From Aradus depressus (taxonomy: Eukaryota; Arthropoda; Insecta; Hemiptera; Aradidae), in the NCBI GenBank assembly GCA_963662175.1, contig OY759221.1, positions 34,408,045 to 34,472,044 of the forward strand: a stretch of DNA of 64,000 nt, written 5' to 3'. Numbering within the stretch: the stretch's first letter is position 1; each line of letters starts with the position of its first letter. The translations under genes were made by a program, and so were the position numbers. The notes beneath the pieces were generated by a model. That model was not told the origin of the DNA and ran no database searches. It saw only the letters and a list, made by a program, of their open reading frames with translations. This document shows, piece after piece, positions 45,801-60,800 of this stretch.

Positions 45801-48800
45801 CTATGAAACTTCTCACATCACAACATATTAGTATCACATATGAATTGAAGGGACGAGTGGATAAAGGGGTTGTGACATTTTTTTGTATTGAATAAAGGGG
45901 TTAAGTGCAAATGAGTCATGTAAATCCTTTAAACATACAACTATTTGGAGGAATATAGCCTGAAAAGTTCATTAGTATATACTATAATAAATATTAATCC
46001 TATAAAGTTACAGAGTGTTTAACAAAATGTTTTTTTTTTCCAAAAACGTATTTTTGTCACATAGCCCCCTTTATCAACTTACCCCTTCAATTATTATAAC
46101 CATATTAAATAATAATTTAGTACTCCCACTGTAGAGTCGGGCTCATGTCCGCCAGAGTGACGAAAGAGCGCTCTGATGGTAGGTGATATGACCTCGTAGT
46201 TAAAGCCCGGGCATGAGTCCTAATAACTAACCTTATTAAATTGAAGCGCTGTTCTTCGATTACGTTTCAGAAGTCCTTCTAAAACTTTGACATTTTTCCT
46301 AATGGCTATTGGAAATTTTATATGCTTAAAATAAAAATAACTGTTTGACTTGTCTATATTAGTTTCAATTTCATTGGTGTCCGTTGTGGAAAGTGTATTT
46401 GTTTCATCTGATTCAGTAATTTCCGCTGTAGTTGTCTTCGAATTTGCTCCTGAAGTATTTTCTTCGTAACCGTTATGTTTAGTAATTGTTGTAGCAGTGT
46501 TAAAGGATAATTTTTGCGAGACTGATTTGGAATCAGTAAAATATGGCGAGCCAAGAGCTATATTTTCATCAATGGAACTTCCTTTCTTTGTAAAAGATTT
46601 CTCCTGTGTGCTTTGAATATCAGAGGTTGGTACAGAAACGCTGACTTTATCCTCAGAAGATATACTATTGTCTATTTCGACAAATTGGGAAGAATCAAGC
46701 GAAGGATTATTTTCAGATATACTATTATCGATTGAAAAATTAACAGTATTTGCATTTTCAGAAATATCAACTTTACTTTTAATAAATTTTTCACTATCAA
46801 AAACATCGAACGTATTATCTGAGGAGCTCTTCTCGAAATTGAAAGTTGCACTTTCGTGAACAGGTGCATAAGTAGAAGTGCTTGTTGAGACTTCATTATC
46901 CATAGAAATCTTACTTTTGCTTATTGCAAAAACTGAAATATTAGAATCAAGTGAAGGAATATTTTCAACTGTATCAGGATTAGCTGAAAAAATATCAGAA
47001 TTTGTAGTTTCTGAAGTATCTGGATATACCGAGCTTTTTATGGGTTGACTTTCATCTCTATCTATGTTTTTTTCGGGGTTGTTTGTAAAAGTAGCATCGA
47101 TAGTTACAATTTCATGTGCAATGACATAAGTACTTGATAAGTTTCCTTTATGCACAGAAGTTTTACTTTCGTTTATTGTAAACAATGTGGTGGTAGAATC
47201 GTGTGAAAGGCTATTTTCAGTCGCTTCATAATTGATTGGAATATTTGCAGAATTTGAAGTTTCTGGAGCACTGGTGCTTTTTTGGGACTGATTTTCATCT
47301 TCATTAAATGTATTTTCTTTAGGGCTATTTGTAAAATGAACATCAACAGGTGTACTTTCAGGGACAAATGCTGAAGTTGAGAGGCTTGTTGAAGTTATGT
47401 TTTCGCTTATTGAAAAGAATGCTGTGCTAGAAACATTTGAAGGAATATTTTCGACTGTATTGATTGAAACATTATCTAAATTCACAGTTTCTGAAGCACC
47501 AGAGTTTTCAGTGTTTATTTTATTTGTATTTTTATCTTCATCTTCATAAAATATATCTTCAGTGAAGTTATTATCAAAAGTAACTACTTCGTGTAGAGGT
47601 GCGTTTGTCGATGCTCTTGTTAATCCTTTATTATCCTCAGAAGTTTCACTGTCATCTACAGCATGAAATGTTGTACCAGAATCAAATATAGTAATATTCT
47701 CTTGCGCAGGCGCGATGCTTGTAGAGGACCTAGTTGTTCCAATATTACCTGCGCTGTAACTATCCAAAACTTTCATTGATGGAAGTAATATTTTTAATTT
47801 ATAATCAATGAAATTGGATGTATTCTCAGTTGGATTCAATCTCAACAATTGCTCAGCAGACATGATAGTTTGAAGCTGAATTTGAGCACCCTTAACATAG
47901 AAATAGACCAGTTTCTTCAATTCTTCTTTGTAAATGTGAGCCTCATTTTCATCAAACAAAGATGCGCAAACCTGCAGAAGAAAAATTGTAATAAAAAACC
48001 TTTATATGGAAATACATATATATATATTTTACACCTTTCCCTCAGTATTTTTCTGCATATACATTTCATATTTACTATGTTATTTACCAATTCTAATTAT
48101 TTCAATTCGAATGTAAGAATATATCTATGAGAATAAGTATTTTGTAACGAAATGTTCCATGGCTGTGAGTGCCCACTCATTGCCATAAGGCATCTCTCGT
48201 ACAATCAACGTTTATATATATATGTCTAATTATACATTAAGTAAAATACAAAACTTTTCAAGAAGAAAGTACCTCATAATATTTGGAATCTTTTTTGTAT
48301 TCAAATTTATCGAAGTATTTTGTTGTTAATAAATCAGCAACATTGGCCAGCGTGTTTTGATTCACTCTGTTCAAATCGGTCTCTTCAATGACAATTAGAA
48401 AATCATTTAAAGTAATCAACGTTTGTTCTGACCAGGTTTCAGGTTGTCTGTAAATAAATGTCAAAATTATTATTGCTTAAAATATTTAATCAGTGTCCTT
48501 AAATTAAAAAATTATTTAGGGCTTCACTCATAGTTGGAAGGCCAACAATGCTCGCTCAATAATATGATATCCGAAAATAAAATCGCGTGACAGTCAGGAA
48601 TTCTCAATTTAAATTATGGTAGATTTGCCCTTGCTGTAAATTGAAATTGAGTGGCAACCTGAAGAGAGCCGGTTAGCTTTTTCTTAATCTAGCTGGAGAA
48701 TTCAAGAACCTTCACCCTAAATAATTAGGCCAGTATGTTCATCGATAAGGCAGTATTTAATAGCTCAGAAATATTTTTACAATTATGTTTTTGTTTCCCT

Positions 48801-51800
48801 CCTTTATGCAATATTGTCTTATAATCAAGTCCTTAGTCATAAATATACAATGAAAGAATATACAAATTGTAATAATAATACATTACCCGAAAGCGCTCAA
48901 GATTAATTTTGACCAAGCAGAACGAATTGATGTATTGGCACAAATTCTTTGATCTTTGGAACCACTTTCCAAAAATATTTTAAATATTGTTGAATTAATT
49001 TTATTTATAGAGGGTTTGTCTAAGAATAATACCAAATTTCCGATATTGAATAACTGAAAATCAATACTCGTTACCTGAAAGAAAAGAAACTTTTATGAAA
49101 AATAATAACTAAAATTATATCCTTTAATTCAATTTATAAATATGCCCAATAATAAGTTTAAAAAAAAAAAAGTTTAGCAGCCTCGAAGCTCTTATGATTT
49201 TCAATTTGTCTACATGGCCTAATGGTTATCTCAACCGATCTGAAAAAATTTTATATGTGGGCTTACTGAAGATTGAATGATTATCATAATAGTATTAATT
49301 AAATATGATTTATGATAGTCGAAAAACATTTATGTTTTAATTCACTGTTCATTATTAGAATGGAATTGATATTATTGGTGAATGACAGAAAAATTATAGA
49401 TAACAATTATGCTTCAGGGGACGAATTGAATTTTTCTTTTTAGCAGTGTAATGTTTATTTTATAGGCTTAATTGAATTTACAAGTACAAATCCTTACAGA
49501 GTATATAAACTAGATATAAGTATATAAACATAAGTATATAAACTAGATGATATAACCGGCATTGCATGTAGAAGTCACTATTATTCATGCCATTTTGAAG
49601 GTCTTACCAACAATTATGATACTATAATAAATGTTATTGTTTTACATAGTAAAATAGCTTCGAAATCGCACGAAGAATAAATAATACTTTTCTTATGAAT
49701 CGATTGGTAACACTGCTGAGATTATCCTTTTCACTTGAACATCATCACCTCGCACATAAAAAATATCACTAAAGGCAAAGTATTTGCCTATTTCAAAATA
49801 ACTTTTGAATGGACCTAACATTTTATAACAAACAAAGTTATTATATATTCAATATATGTAGCTAGTAAGAAATAAACATATTTAAAACAAAATTTACTAA
49901 CATCTGAAGATAGCTTTGCTAATTCTTGCAGTTTGGATAATGGCGTAGAAATAAGTAGATCATTGAGTGAAAGTTTTCCGATAGATTTCAATATGGCATT
50001 CAGTCTTTTTGATTTAGCTATTGCCTTTACAGGCAAAGCTGTAAAAATATCGCCTGTAAATAAAATATTTTATTTAGTAATACAGATTAGAAATTTATGC
50101 TTAAAAAAAACATGGAAAATGAAAAAAAAAAAAATTAGTCATATTTAGGGAGTTGGCTTTCGAATTAAACCTTGCAGGCTGTAACCACCAAAAATATGTC
50201 AGGTATCAATAATTGGGAAACATTTTGTGTCGTACTTTCTTATATTTCGAAAACTGTTGCTTGCCCCCTGGTAGGCCTGTTCGTTGGGTGCCCTTGTCCC
50301 GTGCCTTCTCCAGTCCCTTGGTCTCCTGTAGGATCCCATCATGGCTGTTGTGGACTCATGTCTCTTACCCCTAAAACAACAAACAACGTACAACGACGAA
50401 ATCACGTTTTTTCAGGGCCCAAATTTAAAATCAGTGATGTAGTGAGTTATGTTACACTGAAAAGCATAAAACGTCGCAATTTGTGTTGAAATTGTGTGTT
50501 TATAACTGTTTATTTATGGAAAGAAAGACGATACAAAGTTCTTCCCAATTATTTATGGTGGTTGCAGCCTGCAAGAACAAAATGGAGACTCAAATGTCTA
50601 ATATGCTTAGACTTTATGAAAATAGTTAAAGTAGTTGAAAAATTATTTTCTTATTACCTTCCAACGAGTCGATATCTTCTTCCCTTAATAATGTAAGTAT
50701 GTTTTCGTCTAAAAATTGTTGAGTTAGTGCAGATTTCATTTCAAGGTGCTCTAGCAATTTCCTAATAAAACAGTATTGCATTTTTTTTGGTAAATTCTGA
50801 AAACGAAATTAAGAAAAAATCTATCAGAGATATAAAAAATATGGACCATAGTTTAATCTAATATAGGTACATATTTTCTTTTACCTTTGCAGATCTTCTC
50901 CTTAGTTCTTTAAATCGAGACATAACCAACATGAAATCAAAAGAATCCATTTCTGCAATATCTAGGCAAGATATGCCATTCAATAAAACGTTGTATGGTT
51001 CTGTTAAATCGAGCAGACTCTGAATGTCTTCACGAGTTTTGTATGTCCTCAACAGAATGGACAGCTATAGGCAAAAAAACATAATTAAACAACATATTCT
51101 CTATCTTGTATTGTCTATGAACCAAAATTCTTATAATTTTTTTCGGAGGGTTTTTATACTTGGGAAAATGTTTTATAAAAGGTATAAAACGAGGATGAAG
51201 GAAGGAATTCGGCCTTACAAATGTTAAGCCATAAGTGATCATTTATGAGAATATGAATAAGAACAAAGTTTCATAGGCTAAGGAAACAGCCATAAAGGTA
51301 AGGAAGAAGTAAATTTCTGAATAAGGAATAAATCTGAATTTTGAGTAATTGGAAAACAACAGATATTTATAAGACCGAACTTCGGATGACCTTGCTACAT
51401 TCCTATGAACGCTCCGCTATGAAGCTAACTCACCCTCGGTCTTATAAATATAAATATCAAACAAAAAAAAAAGTCATATATATAGGTATCGATTGAATTA
51501 CTCAAAATTCAGACTTACTTCTTATTCTTCCGCATCTTTATGATAGTCTCCTTAGCCCTAAAGAACTTTTTGAGATGAACTATGTCTCGTCGGGGATAAC
51601 ATCAGATGTAGCGAAAACTTTTCAAACGTTCAACGCTTATATCATTAAAAATAATAATCGTAAAGTAATAAATAATACATCTTTAGATAGCTTATAGAGA
51701 CCCATAACAAAACAAGTTTTAATTCTGTACCCCTTAACCCTTCGATAAAGTAGCGTTAGAAAATTAAGCCTAATTCCACGCGATTAGAAGAATGCATTTT

Positions 51801-54800
51801 CTTTCAAATAGCGAATAACAAATAATAACTATAAATAGAAATAAAGTAATTAAAATTGTTTTTTTATTTTTTAGAGTGATCATTTTAGAAATGGGCAAAA
51901 ATTTAAAAAATGCTGGGATAGAAAAATTAAGAAGGCATTGCAAATGTATTTTTACTTTATTTTTTTCTTGATAACCCCCGTCCTTATTTTATTTTGGCAC
52001 CACAGGGGTGGTGCTACATCACCAGCTCGCGCCGAGTCCATGCAACCAAACCCTATGCTCTAGCCCACGTGGCCATCACGACCCCTACATTAGCAAATGT
52101 GCCGTAACCTACAAAAGTAGAGGGGCTACGTCAACTGTCGTAAAATGGCGTAGAACGAGTGGAGGTGCATCCCTGTGTTATTAACTTTATTCTAGCCAAC
52201 AACTTACCGTTATACAGAGAAATAAATTGAATATTGTGCACATGCAAATGACGTAGAAAGTATGAAATTGTGCCATAAAACAATAACAGTTGACGTAGTT
52301 TTACGTTATGGGATGCGGCACAGTTGCTACTATGCCCCTTTGATTTTTTCATATTCATATTGACATTTTGATTGCAGCATTAAGAATGGCTGATGAGGTT
52401 TAACTCGAAACGTTTCTATAAATAATCATTTATTAAAATTTGTGAACCAAATTTCTGCTTCAGCCTCTTTACCTAAGATGTCTTTCTCTACCCCTACATT
52501 CATGTTTTATAAAATTTGCAAAAAAGAAAGCTTACAAAATTATCTGGAAGTAAATTCAATTTTTCTACATTTTTTGTAGTACTAAATATTCTCAGAAATC
52601 TGTCAGCATTTCGAGTTATGTATTCTGAAGGTAAATATCCCAACATTGTTTGAAAGTGTTCATTTGTTAAAATCACTTGAAAGAAGTTATCCTCACCTAA
52701 AAATATATATGTAAATATTAAAAAAAAAAAAAATATATCATTCATTTACAAAATAAATAAAAAATCCAGTGAACTTACTTAATAAATTCCACATCTTTTG
52801 TAAAATAGCATATTTTTGAGGTTCGTACATTGAAGGAGAAAAATATTTTAAAAGATGTATATTAACAAACGGTGAGGTGTTATTCATGAAAATATCTCTG
52901 CTAGGTAAAGCTAATAGTAATTCTTTACATTCAAAAAAGTGTATCGATTCAAAGTTGATAAGCGAGCCTCTATTTGTAAGGAAGTAAATCTACAATAGAA
53001 TCAAAACACAAGCAAATATTTATAAATGCAGATGAAATAATGATAGGAACATAAGGATAAAATAACTAATATTTTAAAACGACGATAAAATATATATATA
53101 TATATATATATATAGATAAAACTCGGTTTTCAAAAATATACCTTATATCTCAATTATGGTACAGTGAATAGTAGAAAATAAACAGTTTCTTTTCGGAGGC
53201 GATCAGTGTTGGTTTGCAATATCAATAATATACGTTAAAAAAATTAATTCTAATGTAAGGTCTAAAAGTTATTGTTGTAGAGACAGTTAAGACAGGTTAT
53301 ATATTCCCAGCCAATACCGATCGCCTCCGAAAAAAAAAACAGTTTATTTTCTACTTTTCAATGTATTACAATTAAAAAACTTTTTTTTTTTTTTAATATT
53401 CTTACTTTTTAGTTATTTCCTGTGTTTTTAGTTATTTTAAATCTATCATAAACCTTGAGCATGCCGTCGTTCGGATGGGACCGGATAAGTGATGTTCCCG
53501 AGCCTGTACTCTGTCAGATACGCCAGTGAATAAATCTAAGTAGGCAAAATTTAGGACTCCCAAAGTAAATCGGGCTCATGTCCACCGAAGCGACGAAAAA
53601 GCGCTCTGGTAATAGACGATTTGAGCTCTCCGTTAAAGCTAGGCATGAGTCGTAATAGCTAAGAACTAAATCCATCATGGGCTTTATTTAACAGTTGTTC
53701 ATTGATATCTACTAAAAAAACTAATTCGAACATTCAGCAATTGTATTTAGTAGTAATTGACGGGACATTTCCACCCAAAAGGTCATCTTCAGCCCTTTCT
53801 TAATGCTACTCTTCTTTAGTTAAATGTTATAATATTCATATTATATAAACCTTAGGGTTTATAACATTTTTGGAAGACAAATTTCCCTATAACTGCCGAA
53901 GTAATGAATGTATCAACACGAAATTTTATGTTGATCTAAAACCTGGACGACACATATCAATTTTCAGCCGAATTGATTTAAGGAAAAGAGGGAGAGCCAA
54001 AACTTAGTTGATTAATTCACACTGGGGATGTACATTGTCGGTGATTAACCTGTGACTTTCGTCTCTTTAAGCTACTTCATGAGTCCATAAAGCAAGAGCC
54101 ATGCTTACCTGAGCTTTTGAAAGATGATCTGACTGAGTCTCTATCAAAAGAGATATACTTTTGGAATCTGATTTTTTCGATAAATAAATTAATGGTAGAG
54201 AATAAATATATTTTTTGGTCAATTTCAGCACAGTTTCATTAGTGTTATTTTCTGTAGGTATTCCATTAAGCGAAGTAAAATTATTCTTCAAAAGCATATA
54301 TTCCACTATCTGAAAAATTATTAGCTTCTATTAAAAAACATGTTTTAGTACCATATTATTATTTTAGAACTAAAATAAGTTTCTTAAATACAAGCTGGTT
54401 CCAGCAGATACCAGGTTCTTCATGAAGGACCTAGAATCCCAGTTTCCTTAGCGAAACTAAGAATACTCCCGTGTTCCAATCTTCTAAAATCTTCCTCCAG
54501 TATCACATCTCAATCGAAAATATAAAATCTCATTCGAACATATACGGGACATCTAGGTACCAGGAAGTGAGCTGCTGTCTCGTCTTCTCCACATCTGTCA
54601 CAAGTCCTGTGACTGCATGTGGTTATGCCTTTCCATGACTTCTTCAAAAGGTTCAGTACGACTCCCTGGATATTCCTAGTACTTGCTCTGGCCGCATGAA
54701 GGGGTTACTTGAAACCTTCATTGTGGTTGTTTAACTGATTTGCGCACTCCCTTTCCAGCTTTGATCAGATTTCAGCGCCAGAAAATACTTGGATTGCTGT

Positions 54801-57800
54801 TTGCCTGTTGGAGAAGATTTTCAACTCCTCCATGTCACTATTCATTACTTCTCTCTTAGATGCACATTCCAGGTCCGCCATCACCTCCGCTTGAAATACA
54901 GTAGCATGGCGTCGAAGAGGAACGGTTACTTCCGATTTTAAGCTCAGGATCCAGATATTCCCTTCTGTCTATATCCATCTGTGAAGGATCCTATATGTCT
55001 CCCAGTGTCAGTTGTAGCTTCTTGTTTGCTCTCTCTCTTGATAGCTACAGAGTATTTCCTATTGAGGTTACTACAATGTATCATCTCATCTTTTCTCCAT
55101 CTAAACATTGAATCTATTTCGCTTAGTATATATTTTATATATATTCCATTTTCCTTTAGCCTCGAAGATGCAGCAGGTATTCATAGCTGAAGACCGTATG
55201 CTTACATCCAGAGGCTCAATTCCTACTACCATGTCCATAACAGCCGTATGCGTTGTTCTCATAGATCCAGTTCCTGCTAGGCTACCTTTTGACGTTTATT
55301 GTCTGCACTCTGCTGCACTATATCATATGTCACCAATAGAGCGCTGCATATGTGACCCGTGGTTTGGGAGGAACCTTAGGAGGGGAGGTGTGTGCCCCTG
55401 CTTGCCTAACCAACTAACTATACCACAAACATTGGTTATATATATTACCTGTTTAGATGTTGATAGAGACTTAGGTGTTGGCAAATCAGAGTCTGTGTCT
55501 TCATATTTAACAAAAGAAATTGGAATCTTGTGTAACTGATTGGGTAGTAGTAAATGAATCACATTTTCCACTTGTACATAATCCCATTTAGATAGAACTA
55601 AACTGTTGTTATAGTAGATGTTGAAAAGATAACGTATCTGAAATATAAGTAAAATTGTATGAATATAAACGGAGAGTACAAAACGCTGAAAGAGAAATAT
55701 TCACCAAATAGAGAGATTATCGAAAAAAAGAAGGTCATATTTTCCGAATGAGTGTAACCTTCTCTGAAGTTATTTGGCACAGTGCCACAATTTCCAATAA
55801 ATAGAGATTTTTACATTTAAAAGTGCCAAGAACCAATCTCGGTTCACCCGGAACCGTTTACCAATTTTACTAATCGACTAACTTCGTATCTGGTTAAAGC
55901 CGATCTACCGACATTGCACTATTAATGTTTTTTTTTTTTTTTTTTTTTTTTTCAGAAAATATAACGAATCGGCGCCTCAAGGACCACGTATATTCTATAT
56001 TTCTACTTCGGCTGATTTAATTGGGACCAATCAGAATATATTTTTCATCTTTACTGAATTTTAAGACATGTAAATACGACATTTAAAAAAAAATAGGTTT
56101 GTAAGTCGCCATCAACGAATAACACTTGTATACTATTAGGTATATACTGTAAATATCCTAAATATAAGTTTGTTTTTTTTGTAAATTTTTCGTTTTGTAT
56201 AACAACATATGTCATTGACCTACTATGTTCACCAGTGTGCGCACGACATTTCTGTAGAAAATAAAATAAAAAAAAGTTTTTGCATATAATCATGAGTTAT
56301 TGTTGTTTCGAACCCTAGATAGACTAAATTTTAAGTTGGTAATTTTGTTGAAACATCTTTTTCAAGTACTTTCGGGACACTGTTATGGGATCCGATTGAA
56401 ATCTATCAACCAACATCGTTCTATTAAAGAGATTTTCAAAATCTATGCCACACGATCCACCAATATCTTATATTTCTTCCTTGGCTATTTTATTTAGAAT
56501 CAATTGAAACATATATTTTTCGTCTTATTACATCAATAACCCGTGAATATAAAAGTATATTTTCACAACAGGATCTGACTAGATGTATGAAGCCACCGTT
56601 GAACCTACTTGCGATATGGAGAAATCATAATTGAGTATTTTCTTCAATGAACTAATATTTGAATTTCTTATCGATTTTAGTTCTTCATTTATTGCTCCAG
56701 TAAGAATTAATCCCCATCTAAACAAGAAATAAATATATAGAAATAGGAATAATACAATATAAAAGTATATTTATTATTATTTAGTGCAGTAATTACTAAA
56801 TACCGATCCAAATAAAATTCATTCCAATCTTCTATCGGTACTGGGAATTTATTTTTCATCATAACATAAGCCCACAATCGCAGACATTTGTTTTTTTTCG
56901 ATGAAGTAATATTATATTTTTCGGAAAATATTAAATAAAATATCCTACAAAAAAAAGTATATATCAGAATAAATTAATATATTTAATAATTGAGTTTTCA
57001 TATTTCGAAATTATGTAGTGTTCAAGCCAACTTTTTTAGGCTTATAACTCCCTCCCCATGATTTAAAAAAAATAAACAATGAGAAAATCCAACCTTTCGT
57101 AGGTTGCATCAGTTAAAATAGACTTAGGTGTAGAATAAAATATTAATGGAGGCTTTCTGAGTAATTGTGTTATATGGGACCTATTGGAGGACGCCACCTG
57201 CTCAGCTATCTCCTCCAGAATATCCTCAGACAGATCCATGCTCAGCAACTGAAATCACATTGGAAAAATAGAAAATAATAAAAGTAGAAACATATGTTAT
57301 ATGGCTATAACAGGAGTTTCTTATATAAACCACTTTTATTCAGATCACTCTCCCTCCTCCCTCATACCGGCATATGAAAGTATTATGTCGACTTCAGCGG
57401 TTTTCCTTGTGCAGCGTAATTCTGAGAATGAACTTATAAGCAGTAAGCATGAAATTAATTTGAGAGGGGGAGTGTACAAAAGTGGTTGGTAAAAGAAAGT
57501 TCTGTAATTGCCACATCACATGTATTTTATTTTTCCTCTATTTTTTAAACTTTTTATGTAAAAAACTAACAATAATAAAAAACATATTTTTAAGGAACTT
57601 TTTTGGTAAAAACCAATTTTTTGATAGGACTAACCGTTTTTGCATTATCTCGCAATTCGAATCAGTCATAAAACTAGGAGGTATCTTGTAATTTTTATAT
57701 AAGCTTCGAAGTAAAGTGGGTTTAACATTCGTCTGATTTCGACCAAAATCTATTCAAATCTAAGTTAGTACATGTGACATTTTTATTTCAAATTTCAAGC

Positions 57801-60800
57801 TACAATTCTTTTTGATTTAGAGCGCTTATAAAGTTCCTATCACAAACATACAGACGTCGGCAAGAAAACAGTGTCAAGATGTCCTCGAAACATGAAACTC
57901 CGTTGAACACTCGATCTCTGATTTTTGCCCAATTTCAATACTAAAGATATAAGAAAGTAACAAAACAAAAATAGTAGAAATGATTAAAAGAAATAACGGG
58001 AGTGTAAATTTAACTTTATCATTATTAATTCAATGATTCTCCTTTAGAATAAACACTGGATTTTTTTTCCTGATCTGGCAACACTGTCATATGATAGTAA
58101 AATGTTTACCACTTCTGAAAAATAATCCTCTTCATTTGAATAGACTGCAGCTTTAAGTAAATGTTTAAAAACAATTTTTTCTTTATACCAATACTTTATT
58201 AGTTTCACTAATATTTCTCCTTTAATTTGAGAAAAATGGATTGCCTAAAAAAGAAAAAAGAATTTATTTATTTACATATTCACAACGACTGAACATTTGA
58301 CACTAGTGATTGTGATGTTGAGCGGTGGTTGTACTGCTGAGGTATGTGACCGAAGTGGAGTCCAGGCTAGTCCTGGAGGAGGTCCCTCTGACATGCCCGC
58401 TTGAGACGTCGTGGCGGATTTGTGGGGAGAGTGTTCGTGGATAATTGTAGAATAACTGGATTGGCGTAATGATGGGGTTTGTCGTGAACAATTTGATATC
58501 GTGTCCTGATAACAGAGGGTACAAATGGGATGTTGAGGTTTTTGGCTGATCCCCACATTTCGGTGCCGTAAGTGCAGATGGATTTTAGTATAGTGTTATA
58601 TATGTGAAGTTTGTTTTCAAGCGATAATGTCGATGGTCGTCCGATGATTGATTTCAGTCGCCCAAATCGTCTTTTGAGGTCTGTGCGTTTCAGTCTGATA
58701 TGAATTGTCCATGTTAAACGTCTGTCTAAATGAAATCCTAGATATCGGACAGTATCGGATGCAGAAATAGGCTGGTTGTTAATGTAAACTGGTGGACAAG
58801 TGTTGTGTCTGAAAGTGAATGTGGTTTGCAGGGATTTGTCTCTATTAATTTTTATTCTCCATTTGTTGGCCCAATCTGTTAGCTGGTGTAAATGTTCCTG
58901 TAAGTGTGAGTGTGAGCTTGCTTGTGTTGTGTCTGAGTGTATTTTTATACTATATACACATATGTTTATAAATACTCATATTATATGATACTTTTTTAAT
59001 TGTTTTTAAATGTTCTTACAGGAATAAGTAGAACTATCCCTGGCGGAATGGAAAGTAAATCATTTTCGCTTAATAGTGTTAAATTTTGCTCTTCAATTGC
59101 CAATAAAGTTTCATTATCCATGCTGTTGTACGTGTCTACAAGTTTCAGAGACAACTTTGTAACATTATGGCGTCTGACATTATCTGGAAAATATGCACAA
59201 TTTTTGTAAACTACAGGAAATTAGAAACCAGCCTCAAATCTGAAAAAGATAATTTTTTCTTTCCTTTTTTTGACATTTTACTTGAAATCTATATATATAT
59301 ATATGAAAATGACATTCCTTAAGAAATAATAAAATGTTTAAACTTTTACATAAAAGATATCGAGGCCATTTACTATTCTGACGGCGTGATGGTCACTTAG
59401 AAGGGAGCATTTACAATTAGATAAAAAACTTCCGACTGTAGAGCTTGGACGCAGTTTATATTGGATTGCATGGCTGTACTGCATAATTCGAGACTGTACT
59501 CGTATATGTGCACCGGCCTATTATAGCCTTGCAAATTGTCTGTTTGTTGGCAATAGGACGTTTTGACGTTGGTCCAAGTAGCTTAGTAGTCCGTAAAGTC
59601 GGTTTAAGTCTTGTGTTAGCCATGACATAGCTATTGCAGGATGACCCATACTTTTTTGATCATGGCATATTTTCGGACTCCTATGAACAGATAACGAATA
59701 CAAGTTGAATTTCAGCTCGATGGGTTCGAAACCTGTCCGAGGGCCTTAGGTTTTTTGCCACTGCGCTCATTGGAAGTTCCTCACTGCAGGAATACGCATC
59801 AGAGCTCTCTCCCTCCTGAAACGTTTAGTTTATTTATTTATATTCTTGCGGTCGTCCATTCTAATATTTTAGCATAGGGAGCAACCCGCGGCCCTGGTGT
59901 AAGGCCAGCAAGGATACTGATCAATTATTTTGGAAAGCAAACAAAAAAGTTAAATTTAAAATTAAAAACAAAAACGACACAATAAAATTTGGATGACTAC
60001 CCCCTGCGAGAATCCTGATTTTATTTATTTAAATAATAAAAATTAAAAAAATCCCGTCTTTGGTGTTTTGAATAAAAGTCAATTTACATTTTTTTTATTA
60101 ATTAATTTTTTTTTTACTGAAACCTTGGGGGGGGGGGGGGGGGGGGGCTTGGCCTTATAAACATTTGAGCTCACACTCCAAGTCTCTAGCTATAATAGAG
60201 ACCGAGATCCCTACACAGCCTCTAATGAAACCGGAAGATCTTGGAACCGGCATACCCGATTTCCACCAAACATGGCTAAGAACCATCTCACAAATACCAA
60301 CTTTTGAAACAAAAAATTAGCTTTAAAATCGGTTCAGCCATCTTGGAGCTACGATGCCACAGACAGACACACACACAAACAAATGCCTCCTTTTGCGTCG
60401 GGGGTTAAAAATTCAATTTAAATGTAAAAGAGGAGATTTAGAATCTGAGCGAGTCAAGAGAATTGTTTAAGCTGATATGATTAATGATATATTTTGCAGT
60501 GTATGCAAATCATATTGATTATTCTGATTTTATTCAGATATGCGAGTGTCGCCTACAGGTGTAAAAAAATTGCCGACCCATACTAGACTGAAAACGATGG
60601 CAGAGAGAAAATGAGGGCGTCGGTAGCTAAGAGGTAGCGAGCTAGAGATCAAGATCACAAGTTCAAAACCTGGCCCAAGCCCTTAGGTTTTTTATCTGGG
60701 AGATGAAAAAACCTGGAGCACGCCGTCCTTCGGATGGAACGTCAAGTGATGAACCCAAGCTTGTGCGGTGTAAGGTACTCGTTAAAGACCCCTAACCCTA

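Noticed and set aside
47849..48130. Plus-strand ORFs overlapping the long exon 17 (also 46668-46859)
   Set aside because: They are antisense shadows of the Ser/Thr-rich coding exon or of the adjacent intron.
59000..59209. Plus-strand 69-codon ORF
   Set aside because: Antisense shadow of exon 3 of the mesothelin-like gene, which has proper splice sites on the minus strand.
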